From assembly GCF_024758725.1 (NCBI RefSeq), contig NZ_CP096972.1, positions 124,001-188,000 on the forward strand: a stretch of DNA of 64,000 bases, given 5' to 3'. The stretch's first letter is position 1, and each line of letters starts with the position of its first letter. Origin of the DNA: Sphingomonas sp. SUN039. GTDB taxonomy: Bacteria; Pseudomonadota; Alphaproteobacteria; Sphingomonadales; Sphingomonadaceae. The position numbers were made by a program, and so were the translations under genes. The notes below the pieces were generated by a model. It did no database searches, was not told where the DNA came from, and saw nothing but the letters and a program-made list of their open reading frames with translations. This document shows positions 15,444 to 23,763 of the stretch, piece by piece.

Positions 15444-16097
15444 ATGGCCTACACTGACCCGAGACCGATGACGCCGGCGCGCGTTTGGTCGATCATCCTT
15501 GTCGTGGCGATCCACGTGCTTGGCCTTTATGCCATGCTCAACGGTGGATATTCGGTCATCAAGAAAAAGCTGACCGAGCTTGAGGTCATCGACGTCAAGA
15601 CACCGCCGCCCCCGCCGAAACCCTTGCCGCCGCCGCCGCCGCCGGACACGAAGTTGCCGCCGCCGCCGGTCGTGCCGCCGCCATTGGTTCAGACCAATAC
15701 GCCGCCGCCGCCGTCGGTGATCGTGTCGCAGCCGACACCGCCGCCGGTCTATGTGCCGGCGCCCGCTGCGCCCGTCATTACGCCGCCCGCACCGCCGCAG
15801 GTTGCCGTTAAGGGCACGCCGCGCGGTAGCCCACAAAGCTGGGTTTCGAACGACGACTATCCGCCGTCGGCCATGCGAGATGGTGTCGAAGGTACAACCG
15901 GGTTTGCAATTCAGGTCGGTGCTGACGGCAAGGTTCAATCGTGCTCGGTCACAGCATCGAGCGGATCGTCTCTGCTAGACGATACGGTCTGTCGGCTCTT
16001 GACCCGCCGCGCGAGGTTCAACGCGGCCAAGGATGCGGCCGGTAATGCAATACCCTTCACCTACGCCAGCCGGTTTAAGTGGGTGATTCCGAAATAG
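15444..16097 (+). CDS. tonB: TonB energy-transducing protein
   Basis: This 217-residue protein has the TonB plan: a short cytoplasmic end, one N-terminal transmembrane anchor (about residues 14-35), and a long proline-rich periplasmic spacer (about 50-115, dominated by PPP runs with Lys and Val). A C-terminal TonB domain (about 125-217) contains YPPSAMRDGVEG and the terminal strand region. It carries proton-motive force from ExbB/ExbD to TonB-dependent outer-membrane receptors. A strong Shine-Dalgarno (GGAGGGAG) is 12 bases before the ATG. It heads a five-gene cluster, tonB-exbB-exbD-exbD-exbD. Confidence 0.93.
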   Translation: MAYTDPRPMTPARVWSIILVVAIHVLGLYAMLNGGYSVIKKKLTELEVIDVKTPPPPPKPLPPPPPPDTKLPPPPVVPPPLVQTNTPPPPSVIVSQPTPPPVYVPAPAAPVITPPAPPQVAVKGTPRGSPQSWVSNDDYPPSAMRDGVEGTTGFAIQVGADGKVQSCSVTASSGSSLLDDTVCRLLTRRARFNAAKDAAGNAIPFTYASRFKWVIPK

Positions 16098-16164
16098 GCT
16101 GAACCTAACGGGCCCCTGCGGCCCCCAACAACCAACGCAAACTTTTTACTAGGGAAGAAAACAC

Positions 16165-16929
16165 ATGCTCATCCAGATCGCTGCTGCCGCCGCAGGTGCC
16201 GCGCCCAAAGGGGCGGAATACGGCCTCCTCCCCGCCCTTCGCGACGGTGGTGCTGTCACTATCGCCACGTTCAGCATCATGGTGCTGATGTCGATCGGTA
16301 CGCTCTTCATCTTTTTCGTGAAGCTTTACGAACAGCAGAAAGTGCTGTCGCAGGGTCAGAAGATTCGCGCTTCGTTCTGGAACCATTCGTCGCTCGCCGA
16401 GGCTGCGGCCAAGGTCGAAAAGGACACGCCGTACCGCCAGATCGTCGATGACGGCCTGCGCGCGCAGGAGCAGCACACGCTGCTCGGCGATGCCCAGGAC
16501 CAGCATGACTGGACGCTGATCGTCATGACCCGTGCCAAGGCCGCGATCGAATCGAAGCTGAAGGGCGGCCTGTCGTTCCTTGCCACCGTCGGCTCGACCG
16601 CGCCGTTCGTCGGACTGTTCGGGACCGTCATGGGCATTCTGTCGGCGCTCGTGAAGATCGGTGCCGCCGGTCAGGCGTCGATCGACACCGTCGCAGGTCC
16701 GGTCGGTGAGGCGCTCTACATGACGGCCATCGGTCTGGGCGTCGCGGTTCCCGCCGTGCTTGCGTTCAACTGGCTGCAGGCGCGCAACAAGCAGATCTCG
16801 GAAGAGATGACGACCTTCGTCAACAGCGTTCAGGCGTGGATGTCGTCGAACGGCGCCGTCAAGCCGGTGATCGCTCGCGCCGGTGCCGCCAAGCCTGCTG
16901 CTGCGAAGCCCGCACCTGCCAAGGCCTGA
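16165..16929 (+). CDS. exbB: ExbB / TolQ / MotA-family proton channel protein
   Basis: This 254-residue protein has three transmembrane helices: about residues 28-52, 125-150 and 170-198. The diagnostic segment LSFLATVGSTAPFVGLFGTV and the following GILSAL and AVPAVLAFNW stretches are those of ExbB/TolQ, and contain the conserved Thr and small residues lining the channel. It forms a pentamer around an ExbD dimer and powers TonB. The C-terminus is a low-complexity Ala/Lys/Pro tail (about 20 residues), an unusual extension. A perfect hairpin follows the stop codon before exbD. Confidence 0.93.
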   Translation: MLIQIAAAAAGAAPKGAEYGLLPALRDGGAVTIATFSIMVLMSIGTLFIFFVKLYEQQKVLSQGQKIRASFWNHSSLAEAAAKVEKDTPYRQIVDDGLRAQEQHTLLGDAQDQHDWTLIVMTRAKAAIESKLKGGLSFLATVGSTAPFVGLFGTVMGILSALVKIGAAGQASIDTVAGPVGEALYMTAIGLGVAVPAVLAFNWLQARNKQISEEMTTFVNSVQAWMSSNGAVKPVIARAGAAKPAAAKPAPAKA

Positions 16930-16941
16930 TCGGCCCGATAT

Positions 16942-16966
16942 CGGGCGGCGGTAACTCCGCCGCCCG
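16942..16966 (+). promoter_or_regulatory. Intergenic hairpin between exbB and first exbD
   Basis: A perfect 10-bp GC-only stem (CGGGCGGCGG paired with CCGCCGCCCG) closes a TAACT loop, starting 12 bases after the exbB stop codon. No U-tract follows, so it is unlikely to end transcription fully. Its position suggests protection of the exbB message from 3' decay, or partial attenuation, giving more ExbB than ExbD. Confidence 0.65.
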
Positions 16967-16993
16967 CGCTCCTTACCGACAGGAATCCAGATT

Positions 16994-17479
16994 ATGTCAA
17001 TGAGTGTAGGCGGTGACGACGACGGCGAAGAAAAGCCGATGTCGGACATCAACACCACGCCGCTGGTGGACATCATGCTCGTGCTGCTGATCATCTTCCT
17101 GATCACGGTTCCGGTCGTGGTTCAGGCGGTGAAGCTCCAGCTGCCCAACGTGCGGTTCGATCCGACGACGACCAAGCCGGAGAACGTCTCGTTGTCGGTC
17201 CGTGGCGGGCCGAACAACACGTGCGAGGTCTACTGGAATCTCACCCGTGTCGATTCGACCGAATTGCTCGATCGCGCGGTCAACAAGCTGAAGCTGGAGA
17301 TCGACAAGCAGGGCGGCCCCAATGCGCCCGGCATCGAACTGCCCGAAGCGCATATCCGCGGCGACGTGAACACGCCGTACATGTGCATCGGCGGCGCGAT
17401 CTATAACATGCAGCTGGCCGGTTTCCAGAAGGTCGGCTTCATTTCCGAGCCTCCCGCGGGCGGCACGACCCGCCTCTAG
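16994..17479 (+). CDS. exbD: ExbD / TolR biopolymer transport protein (copy 1)
   Basis: This 161-residue protein has one transmembrane helix (about residues 20-43) with the TTPLVDIMLVLLIIF signature, where the membrane aspartate is the proton-carrying residue of ExbD. The periplasmic domain (about 45-161) is longer than in the other two copies and contains two Cys residues that the other copies lack (near NNTCEVY and YMCIGGA), so a disulfide is possible. It is the most divergent of the three ExbD proteins here. It lies 30 bp before the second copy in the same operon. Confidence 0.92.
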   Translation: MSMSVGGDDDGEEKPMSDINTTPLVDIMLVLLIIFLITVPVVVQAVKLQLPNVRFDPTTTKPENVSLSVRGGPNNTCEVYWNLTRVDSTELLDRAVNKLKLEIDKQGGPNAPGIELPEAHIRGDVNTPYMCIGGAIYNMQLAGFQKVGFISEPPAGGTTRL

Positions 17480-17509
17480 GCGCGTCTTTTTGAAGAAAGA
17501 CCATATGTT

Positions 17510-17941
17510 ATGGCAATGAGCTCAGGCGGTGCCGAAGGCGAACCGATTATGGAAATGAACACGACGCCGTTGATCGACGTCATGCTCGTTCTCATCATCA
17601 TGTTCATCATCACCATCCCGATCCAGACCCACGCGGTGAAGATCAACCTGCCCGTGAACAACCCGAACCCGCCGCCGGTGATTATCAAGCCGGACTTCAA
17701 CACGGTGTCGGTCGATACGCAGAACAACATCACGTGGAACGGCTCGCCGATCGACCTGGAAACGCTGCGGACCTATCTCGACCAGACCAAGGCGCTGCCG
17801 GTCGAGCCGGAGTTGCACATCCAGCCCGACCCCTATTCGCGCTACGCCCGCGTCGACGAGATGCTGGCCGTCGTGAAGAAGTCGGAAGTGACCAAGGTCG
17901 GCTTCGTCGACAACGAGAAATACGCCCGTTTCAACAAATAG
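17510..17941 (+). CDS. exbD: ExbD biopolymer transport protein (copy 2)
   Basis: This 143-residue ExbD has the membrane motif NTTPLIDVMLVL with its proton-carrying aspartate, followed by a short proline-rich neck and a periplasmic domain. It shares long identical stretches with the third copy (for example RYARVDEMLAVVK and TKVGFVD), so the two arose by tandem duplication. It starts 30 bp after copy 1. Its stop codon is followed within 6 bp by a hairpin and then a dispersed repeat element, which may separate its expression from that of copy 3. Confidence 0.92.
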   Translation: MAMSSGGAEGEPIMEMNTTPLIDVMLVLIIMFIITIPIQTHAVKINLPVNNPNPPPVIIKPDFNTVSVDTQNNITWNGSPIDLETLRTYLDQTKALPVEPELHIQPDPYSRYARVDEMLAVVKKSEVTKVGFVDNEKYARFNK

Positions 17942-17947
17942 GGTGAC

Positions 17948-18054
17948 GCCGCGCACACGGAATAGCATTGCTATTCCGGCACGCGGCTAGCCCGGACGGC
18001 CTCGCTTGCGAGGACCGACGACGGCGCGGCTTTGCCGCGCCGTTTGCGTTTCGG
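17948..18054. repeat. Modular hairpin repeat, copy A
   Basis: This element has three parts. First is a two-storey hairpin (17948-17987): inner stem CGGAATAGC with GCTATTCCG, outer stem GCCGCG with CGCGGC. Second is a small stem CCTCGC/GCGAGG (about 17999-18013) followed by ACCGACGAC. Third is a stem around GGCTTTGCC (about 18024-18041) and a tail CGTTTGCG. Related copies with the same order of parts lie at 60668-60768 and, more weakly, at 41171-41252. It lies between exbD copies 2 and 3. Confidence 0.7.
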
Positions 18055-18159
18055 GCGGACTCCTCCCCCGCGCTTCGCTCGGGAAGAATATTATTTCCGC
18101 TTGCTGGGTTGGATATAATGATACAACATCTCCTACGTTTATGCGACAGGAGACAGATC

Positions 18160-18585
18160 ATGGCGATGACCGCAACCACCGACTCTGACGTTCCCATCGG
18201 CAGCCTGAACACGACGCCGCTGATCGACATCATGCTTGTCCTCCTCGTCATGTTCATCATCACCATCCCGCTGCAAACCCATGCCGTGAAGGTCGCGCTG
18301 CCGACACCTGGACCGCAGCTCCCGCACCCGAATTCCGACTTCAACACCCTCAGCGTCGCGCCGTCGGGACAGATCGGCTGGAACGGCGCGCCCGTCGATC
18401 TGGTGACGCTCCGCACCTATCTCGATCTGACCCGCACAATGACGCCCGAACCCGAACTGCACATCGCCGCCGATCCCTACGCACGCTATGCGCGCGTCGA
18501 CGAAATGCTCGCGGTGGTGAAGCGGTCGGCCGTCACCAAGGTCGGCTTCGTCGATAACGAGCGTTACGCGCATTTCACCAGATAA
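18160..18585 (+). CDS. exbD: ExbD biopolymer transport protein (copy 3)
   Basis: This 141-residue ExbD is closely similar to copy 2 over its whole length, including the membrane motif NTTPLIDIMLVLLVMF. The ATG at 18160 is preceded by AGGAGA at a good distance, so the longer upstream frame running through the repeat is rejected. Most differences from copy 2 are in the first 12 residues and in the neck after the transmembrane helix. A 218-bp gap with hairpins separates it from copy 2, so it may have its own promoter or a different expression level. Confidence 0.9.
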   Translation: MAMTATTDSDVPIGSLNTTPLIDIMLVLLVMFIITIPLQTHAVKVALPTPGPQLPHPNSDFNTLSVAPSGQIGWNGAPVDLVTLRTYLDLTRTMTPEPELHIAADPYARYARVDEMLAVVKRSAVTKVGFVDNERYAHFTR

Positions 18586-18627
18586 CACCGCTTGCCATCG
18601 GTCCCCGCGCGGGCGCACGGTTGAGCT

Positions 18628-20076
18628 ATGGCCATGCTGCGCGAAGGAGATAATTGCTGGCGGATCGCGCACACGGATCGCATGGCGGTGATCGTCGATT
18701 CCGATGATTATTTCCGGCTGGCGCGCGATGCCTTTCTAAAGGCCGAACGCCGTATCATGCTCGTCGGCTGGGATTTCGATGCCCGCATCCGGTTGACCAA
18801 CGGGGATCGCCTGCCCGGCGAGCCCGAGGCACTGGGCGATTTCCTCTACTGGCTGGTCGAGCAGCGGCCGGACCTCGAGCTTTACCTGCTGCGCTGGGAT
18901 GTCGGCGCGCTCAAGACGCTGGGACGAGGATCGACCGTGTTCACGGTGCTCAAATGGATGCGGCATCCGCGTATTCATACCAAACTCGATGGTGCCCACC
19001 CGACCGGCGGCTCGCACCACCAGAAGATCGTTTCGATCGACGACCGTTTTGCCGTGTGCGGCGGCATCGACATGACCAGCGAGCGTTGGGACACCCGCGC
19101 GCACCGCGATGACGACCCCGGACGACGACGTCCCGGCGGCCAGCCCTATGGGCCGTGGCATGACGCCACCTCGGCGCTGTCGGGGGATGCCGCTGCCACT
19201 CTGGCCGAGGGATGTCGCGACCGCTGGTACCGCGCGACGGGCGACGAACTGGGCGCAGTTGTCGGCGGCGTCGATGCCTGGCCCGAGGCGCTCGAGCCCC
19301 AGTTCCGCGATATCGATGTCGGGATCGCCCGCACCTTGCCCGTGCTCGATGATACTACCGTTACCCATGAGATCGAGGCGCTGTTCGTCGCCCAGATCGC
19401 GGCAGCCCGCGATAGCATCTACATGGAGAGCCAGTATTTCGCGTCGCGTAAAGTCGCCGAAGCCATCGCCCACCGGCTCGACGAAGCGAACGGACCCGAA
19501 ATCGTGATCGTCAATCCCGTGACCGCGCAAGGGTGGCTGGAGCCCGTCGCGATGGATTCGGCACGGGGTCGCTTGATGGAGGCGCTACGCCGCCGTGACA
19601 GACACGGGCGGCTGCGGATGTATCACCCCGTCACACAGGCGGGCGAACCGATTTACGTCCATGCCAAGATTACGTTCATAGATGACCGGCAACTGCGGAT
19701 CGGCTCGGCAAATCTGAACAACCGGTCGATGCGTCTCGACTCCGAATGCGACGTGATCGTGGATGCAGGCCCCGATGGCGACAGCCGGCTGACTACAGCC
19801 ATCTCGACGCTTCGCGACGATCTGTTGGCCGAGCACCTCGGCGTTCCTCTATCTAAGGTAACTGCGACTCTGGCCGAGACGGGTTCGCTGATCGCCACGG
19901 TCGAGCGATTGCGCGGTTCGGGACGCACGCTGGTGCCGTTTTGCGAGCCGAACCTGTCAGCGGTCGAGGCCTGGCTCGCCGACCATGAAGTGCTCGATCC
20001 GGAAGGACCCGAAGAAATGTTCGAGGCGCTCAGCGCGCGCGGCCTGTTCCGCCGTTTGCGCAAACCCAAAACTTAG
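18628..20076 (+). CDS. Phospholipase D-superfamily protein (cardiolipin synthase-like)
   Basis: This 482-residue protein has two complete HxKxxxxD catalytic motifs: HQKIVSID near residue 132 (followed by the GG-x-D-x-x-x-x-R-W-D pattern) and HAKITFID near residue 345 (followed by GSANLNNRS). The two together form one phosphatidyl-transferring active site. There is no obvious N-terminal membrane helix, unlike canonical cardiolipin synthase A, so it is closer to the bacterial PLD proteins that resemble eukaryotic PLD and may hydrolyse or transfer phospholipid head groups. It follows the tonB cluster but is likely separate. Its stop overlaps the end of the convergent ABC exporter gene by 4 bp. 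Confidence 0.87.
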   Translation: MAMLREGDNCWRIAHTDRMAVIVDSDDYFRLARDAFLKAERRIMLVGWDFDARIRLTNGDRLPGEPEALGDFLYWLVEQRPDLELYLLRWDVGALKTLGRGSTVFTVLKWMRHPRIHTKLDGAHPTGGSHHQKIVSIDDRFAVCGGIDMTSERWDTRAHRDDDPGRRRPGGQPYGPWHDATSALSGDAAATLAEGCRDRWYRATGDELGAVVGGVDAWPEALEPQFRDIDVGIARTLPVLDDTTVTHEIEALFVAQIAAARDSIYMESQYFASRKVAEAIAHRLDEANGPEIVIVNPVTAQGWLEPVAMDSARGRLMEALRRRDRHGRLRMYHPVTQAGEPIYVHAKITFIDDRQLRIGSANLNNRSMRLDSECDVIVDAGPDGDSRLTTAISTLRDDLLAEHLGVPLSKVTATLAETGSLIATVERLRGSGRTLVPFCEPNLSAVEAWLADHEVLDPEGPEEMFEALSARGLFRRLRKPKT

Positions 20077-21860
20077 GCTGCCAGCCCTTCGAACTGGAGC
20101 CGTGCCAGCCGCTCGTAAAGCCCGCCCGCGCGCGCCAGCCGGTCGTGGGTGCCCTGCTCGACGATGCGACCATGGTCCATCACGATAATGCGATCTGCGG
20201 CACGCACCGTGGCGAGACGATGGGCAATGACGATCGTCGTGCGCGAATGCATCAGCCGGTCGAACGCGTCCTGCACCAGCCGCTCGCTCTCGGCATCGAG
20301 CGCCGAGGTCGCCTCGTCGAGCAGCAGGATCGGCGCGTCGCGCAGAATCGCGCGGGCAATCGCCATGCGCTGCCGCTGCCCGCCCGACAATCGCGCGCCG
20401 CCCTCTCCCATGAAGGTGTCGAGCCCGGCAGGAAGCCTTTTGAGAAACTCCGCCGCATTGGCCGCTTCTGCGGCAGCCCATAACTCCTCGTCGTTCGCAT
20501 CCCACCGCCCGTAGCGCAGATTATCGCGGGCAGACGCTGCGAAGATCACCGTTTCCTGCGGGACCATCGCGATCCGCGCGCGCGCCCAGGCCGGATCGGT
20601 CGTGGGGAGCGCAACGCCGTCGATGCTGACACTGCCCGACTCTGGATCGTAGAAGCGCTGGATCAACTGGAACAAGGTGGTCTTGCCTGCCCCCGACGGA
20701 CCGACGACGGCAACGGTTTCGCCCGGTGCAATGTCGAGCGAGAAATCGTCGAGCGCGCTGACTTCCTGCCGGGTCGGGTAGCGAAAGGTGACATGGTCGA
20801 ACGTCACCCGGCCCTGCGGCGGTTCGGGCAAACAGACGGGGTTCGGCGGTGCGACGATGCCGGGCTGCTCCGACAGCAACTCACCCAGCCGCCCCGCCGC
20901 GCCTGCCGCGCGCAACACATCGCCCCAGGTTTCGGTCAGCGATCCGGCTGCGCCGGCCAGCAGCCCGCCCGACAGCACGAAAGCGGCAATCGACCCGCCG
21001 GTCATCCGCCCTGCCGCGACATCGATTGCCCCTTGCCAGATGACCAGCGTGATCGCGCCGAAAACCAGAAACATGCCCATGGCGGTCATGATCGCCCGCA
21101 GCCGGATGCGACGCTGGGCAGCAGCCACGACAACTTCGGCGGCCCCGGCAAAACGCGTTGCTTCGCGCCCTTCCTGCCCGAATGCCTGGACGATCTTGAT
21201 TGCACCCAAAACTTCGCTGGAAATAACGCCGACATCGGCAATTCGGTCCTGGCTGGCGCGCGATGCGGAGCGCAGACGGCGACCGAAGATCGCGATTGGC
21301 CCGATAACGAGCGGCAAGCCGAGCACCAGCATGCCTGCCAGCTTTGGCGACAGGGTGATCAACACGACCAGACAGATGATTGCCATGATGAGGTTGCGGA
21401 GCGCCATCGATGCGGTCGTGCCGACGACCTGTTCGATCACCGTCGTATCCGCCGTCAACCGTGCAGAGATTTCCGCCGGACGGTTTTCCTCGAAATAGCT
21501 GGGGGACAGGCGCACCAGATTGCGGAGCAGCGCGACGCGAAGGTCGGCGACGACGCGCTCGCCGAGCCACGAGACGAAATAGAAACGGAACGCCGTCGCA
21601 ATCGCCATCGTCCCGATAAGCAACAGCAAATAGGTGAACCAGCGGCCGATATCGCCGCCGCCGATGAAGCCCTTGTCGATGATCGCCCGAAAACTGACCG
21701 GGATTGCGGCGGTCGCCGATGCGGCAACGACCAGCGCCACTGTCGCAGCCGTGATCTGCCCCGGATAGTGCCGCGCGAAACTCCAGATGAGACGCAAATT
21801 GCCGATCTTGCGGCTGGATTGAGGTTCGGGCGTGCGGGCAACGGCGACGGGTTCGGTCAT
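20073..21860 (-). CDS. ABC exporter, fused permease-ATPase (MsbA-like)
   Basis: This 595-residue half-transporter has an N-terminal membrane domain with six helices (about 25-315) and a C-terminal ATPase (about 350-590). The ATPase has Walker A GPSGAGKTT, signature LSGGQRQRMAIAR, Walker B ILLLDEATSALD and the H-loop IVIAHRLATV. It should work as a homodimer exporting a lipid or hydrophobic molecule; the type is close to the MsbA-related exporters common in alphaproteobacteria. The gene is alone, with no partner. It diverges from phaZ across a 117-bp gap holding both promoters. Confidence 0.9.
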   Translation of the reverse strand: MTEPVAVARTPEPQSSRKIGNLRLIWSFARHYPGQITAATVALVVAASATAAIPVSFRAIIDKGFIGGGDIGRWFTYLLLLIGTMAIATAFRFYFVSWLGERVVADLRVALLRNLVRLSPSYFEENRPAEISARLTADTTVIEQVVGTTASMALRNLIMAIICLVVLITLSPKLAGMLVLGLPLVIGPIAIFGRRLRSASRASQDRIADVGVISSEVLGAIKIVQAFGQEGREATRFAGAAEVVVAAAQRRIRLRAIMTAMGMFLVFGAITLVIWQGAIDVAAGRMTGGSIAAFVLSGGLLAGAAGSLTETWGDVLRAAGAAGRLGELLSEQPGIVAPPNPVCLPEPPQGRVTFDHVTFRYPTRQEVSALDDFSLDIAPGETVAVVGPSGAGKTTLFQLIQRFYDPESGSVSIDGVALPTTDPAWARARIAMVPQETVIFAASARDNLRYGRWDANDEELWAAAEAANAAEFLKRLPAGLDTFMGEGGARLSGGQRQRMAIARAILRDAPILLLDEATSALDAESERLVQDAFDRLMHSRTTIVIAHRLATVRAADRIIVMDHGRIVEQGTHDRLARAGGLYERLARLQFEGLAA

Positions 21861-21977
21861 CCATGCCGCCTAGCAGCGTTAGGGGTACGTCTCAATCCGC
21901 ACCGCAAGCGTATAAATTGTGCGTTGCACAATGCGACGGATGCGGCATAACCCGCCTCCCCGGGGATCGAAATCGAT

Positions 21978-23192
21978 ATGCTCTACAACACCTACGAAAT
22001 GCAGAAGAACTGGCTGGCGGGCGCGTCGGCAATGGCCGGGATGTCGGCGGAACTGCTGCAAAGCCCCGGCAATCCTTTTGCGATGATGGGCGGGCAGGTG
22101 ATGGCGTCCGCGCTCGAAGTGTTCGCGCATGCCTCCGCCCCGCGTGGCAAGCCCGCATTCGGGCTGACGTCGATGGTCGTCGATGGCCGCGAAGTGGCAG
22201 TCCACGAAGAAATCGTCCTGCAACTGCCTTTCGGCCAGCTCAAGCGCTTTGTGAAAACGGGCGTCGAGGGTGCGCCGCGCTTGCTGATCGTCGCCCCGAT
22301 GTCGGGCCATTTCGCGACGCTTTTGCGGGGCACCGTGGAGCGGATGCTGCCCAAGCACGACGTCTATATCACCGACTGGCGCGACGCGCGACAAGTGCCG
22401 TTGCGCGACGGGTGCTTCGATCTCGACGACTATATCGACTATCTGTCGGCGTTTCTCGACCACATCGGACCCGGCGCGCACATGCTCGCGGTGTGCCAGC
22501 CCTCGGTCCCTTGTTATGCCTTGGCCTGTCTGATGTCGGCAGACAAAAATCCGAACCGGCCGAAAACGCTGACCATGATGGGCGGCCCTATCGACACGCG
22601 CGAGGCCCCGACGGCGGTCAACGACGTCGCGACCGAGCGCCCGCACGCGTGGTTCCAGCAGAACGCGATCCAGACCGTGCCGGTCATATATCCGGGTGCG
22701 GGACGGCGGGTCTATCCCGGCTTCCTTCAGCTCACCGGGTTTTTGTCGATGAATCTGGGCAGCCACATGGAATCGCATTTCGCCATGTTCAAAGACCTGG
22801 TGAAGGGCGATGACGACGCAGCTGACGGGACCAAGGCGTTCTACGAGGAATATCGCAGCGTCTGCGACATGACGGCGGAATTCTATCTCCAGACCATCGA
22901 GACCGTGTTCCAGAGCCATTCGCTGCCGAAGGGCGAAATGATGCATCGCGGTACCCGTGTCGATCCGGCGGCGATCACCGATATCGCCATCCTCGCCATC
23001 GAGGGCGAGCGCGACGACATCTCGGGACTGGGCCAGACCAAGGCCGCGCTGAAGATTTCGACCGGCCTGCCCGATGCCATGAAGAAATATCACATGGCAC
23101 CGGGCGCGGGACATTACGGCATTTTCAACGGCTCACGCTGGCGCACGCTGATCGCGCCGGTAGTCGAGGAATGGATCGCCGCGCACGACTAA
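21978..23192 (+). CDS. phaZ: Intracellular polyhydroxybutyrate depolymerase
   Basis: This 404-residue protein has the short-chain PHB depolymerase plan. The catalytic nucleophile is Cys173 in AVCQPSVP, the cysteine-containing lipase-like box of PhaZa1-type enzymes. The N-terminus (LYNTYEMQKNW) is typical of the family, and the C-terminal GAGHYGIFNGSRW holds the catalytic histidine. The enzyme breaks down stored polyhydroxyalkanoate granules to 3-hydroxyacids. The thiolase, MaoC and CMD genes on the opposite strand are consistent with acyl-CoA use nearby, but no phaC or phaB is present. The stop overlaps the convergent PNPOx-family gene by 4 bp. Confidence 0.93.
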   Translation: MLYNTYEMQKNWLAGASAMAGMSAELLQSPGNPFAMMGGQVMASALEVFAHASAPRGKPAFGLTSMVVDGREVAVHEEIVLQLPFGQLKRFVKTGVEGAPRLLIVAPMSGHFATLLRGTVERMLPKHDVYITDWRDARQVPLRDGCFDLDDYIDYLSAFLDHIGPGAHMLAVCQPSVPCYALACLMSADKNPNRPKTLTMMGGPIDTREAPTAVNDVATERPHAWFQQNAIQTVPVIYPGAGRRVYPGFLQLTGFLSMNLGSHMESHFAMFKDLVKGDDDAADGTKAFYEEYRSVCDMTAEFYLQTIETVFQSHSLPKGEMMHRGTRVDPAAITDIAILAIEGERDDISGLGQTKAALKISTGLPDAMKKYHMAPGAGHYGIFNGSRWRTLIAPVVEEWIAAHD

Positions 23193-23707
23193 AGCGCGAC
23201 TTCCGCGACCTTGTCCTTGTAGTCCTGCTTCGGATCGATCCCGATCAGCATCTTGATGCCGACGACAATGCTCGACGCGTCGATCCAGATCTGCGCGTGT
23301 TCGGCATCGAGGCGGATCAAAGCAATCTTAGGGTCGTCCTTGCTCTCGTACCACGCCGCAACGAACGGGTTCCACAGGCGGTCGATTGTCGCCCTGTCCT
23401 GTGTCGTCGACAGGTTGCCGTGGACGGTCGCCCAGACGTCGTGCCCCTTCGACACGAAATGCGCCATTGCGCGGGTGCGCGACGTGCCGACGGCACCTCC
23501 GTGGCCGATCTGTCCGTAGAGCGCGTTGTCGGTCGAGGTGAAGAACCAGATCGGACCGGCGGTTTCGCCGTCCTCGGGATCGCCCTCGACCTGCGCGGTC
23601 ATCGGCCGTGCATGGCCGTCATCACCCTCGGCCAGACCCAGCATCATCGTGCGGTCGGACTTCAGGGCTTTCCAGAATTTCGCTTTGATTTCGGCGTTGT
23701 CAGGCAT
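23189..23707 (-). CDS. Pyridoxamine 5'-phosphate oxidase-family (general stress protein 26-like)
   Basis: This 172-residue protein has a split-barrel flavin-binding fold. WFFTSTDNALYGQI and the later DVWATVHGNLSTTQD and WIDASS segments match the general stress protein 26 branch of the PNPOx superfamily. These proteins bind FMN or F420-like cofactors, but their substrate is usually unknown. The start ATG at 23707 and its Shine-Dalgarno (GGAGAC) lie inside one arm of a perfect 16-bp inverted repeat, so translation may be limited by mRNA folding. It is 57 bp downstream of the thiolase gene on the same strand. Confidence 0.85.
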   Translation of the reverse strand: MPDNAEIKAKFWKALKSDRTMMLGLAEGDDGHARPMTAQVEGDPEDGETAGPIWFFTSTDNALYGQIGHGGAVGTSRTRAMAHFVSKGHDVWATVHGNLSTTQDRATIDRLWNPFVAAWYESKDDPKIALIRLDAEHAQIWIDASSIVVGIKMLIGIDPKQDYKDKVAEVAL

Positions 23708-23743
23708 GTTTCGTCTCCACAATCAGGGTGGAGACGAAACATG
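23705..23743 (-). promoter_or_regulatory. 16-bp perfect inverted repeat covering ribosome binding site and start codon
   Basis: CATGTTTCGTCTCCAC (23705-23720) and GTGGAGACGAAACATG (23728-23743) are exact complements with a 7-base spacer. Read on the minus strand, the downstream arm holds the Shine-Dalgarno GGAGAC and the ATG of the PNPOx-family gene. The mRNA hairpin would hide both. There is no U-tract, so it is not a standard terminator for the thiolase gene upstream. Confidence 0.75.
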
Positions 23744-23763
23744 TGACCGCTTGTCGAGTTCCC

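Noticed and set aside
15596-15760. Proline-codon-rich repeats in tonB as a tandem DNA repeat or CRISPR-like array
   Set aside because: They encode the normal proline-rich periplasmic spacer of TonB and have no regular unit length.
23705-23743. Inverted repeat as a terminator for the thiolase gene
   Set aside because: There is no U-tract after the stem, and one arm contains the next gene's ribosome site and start codon.
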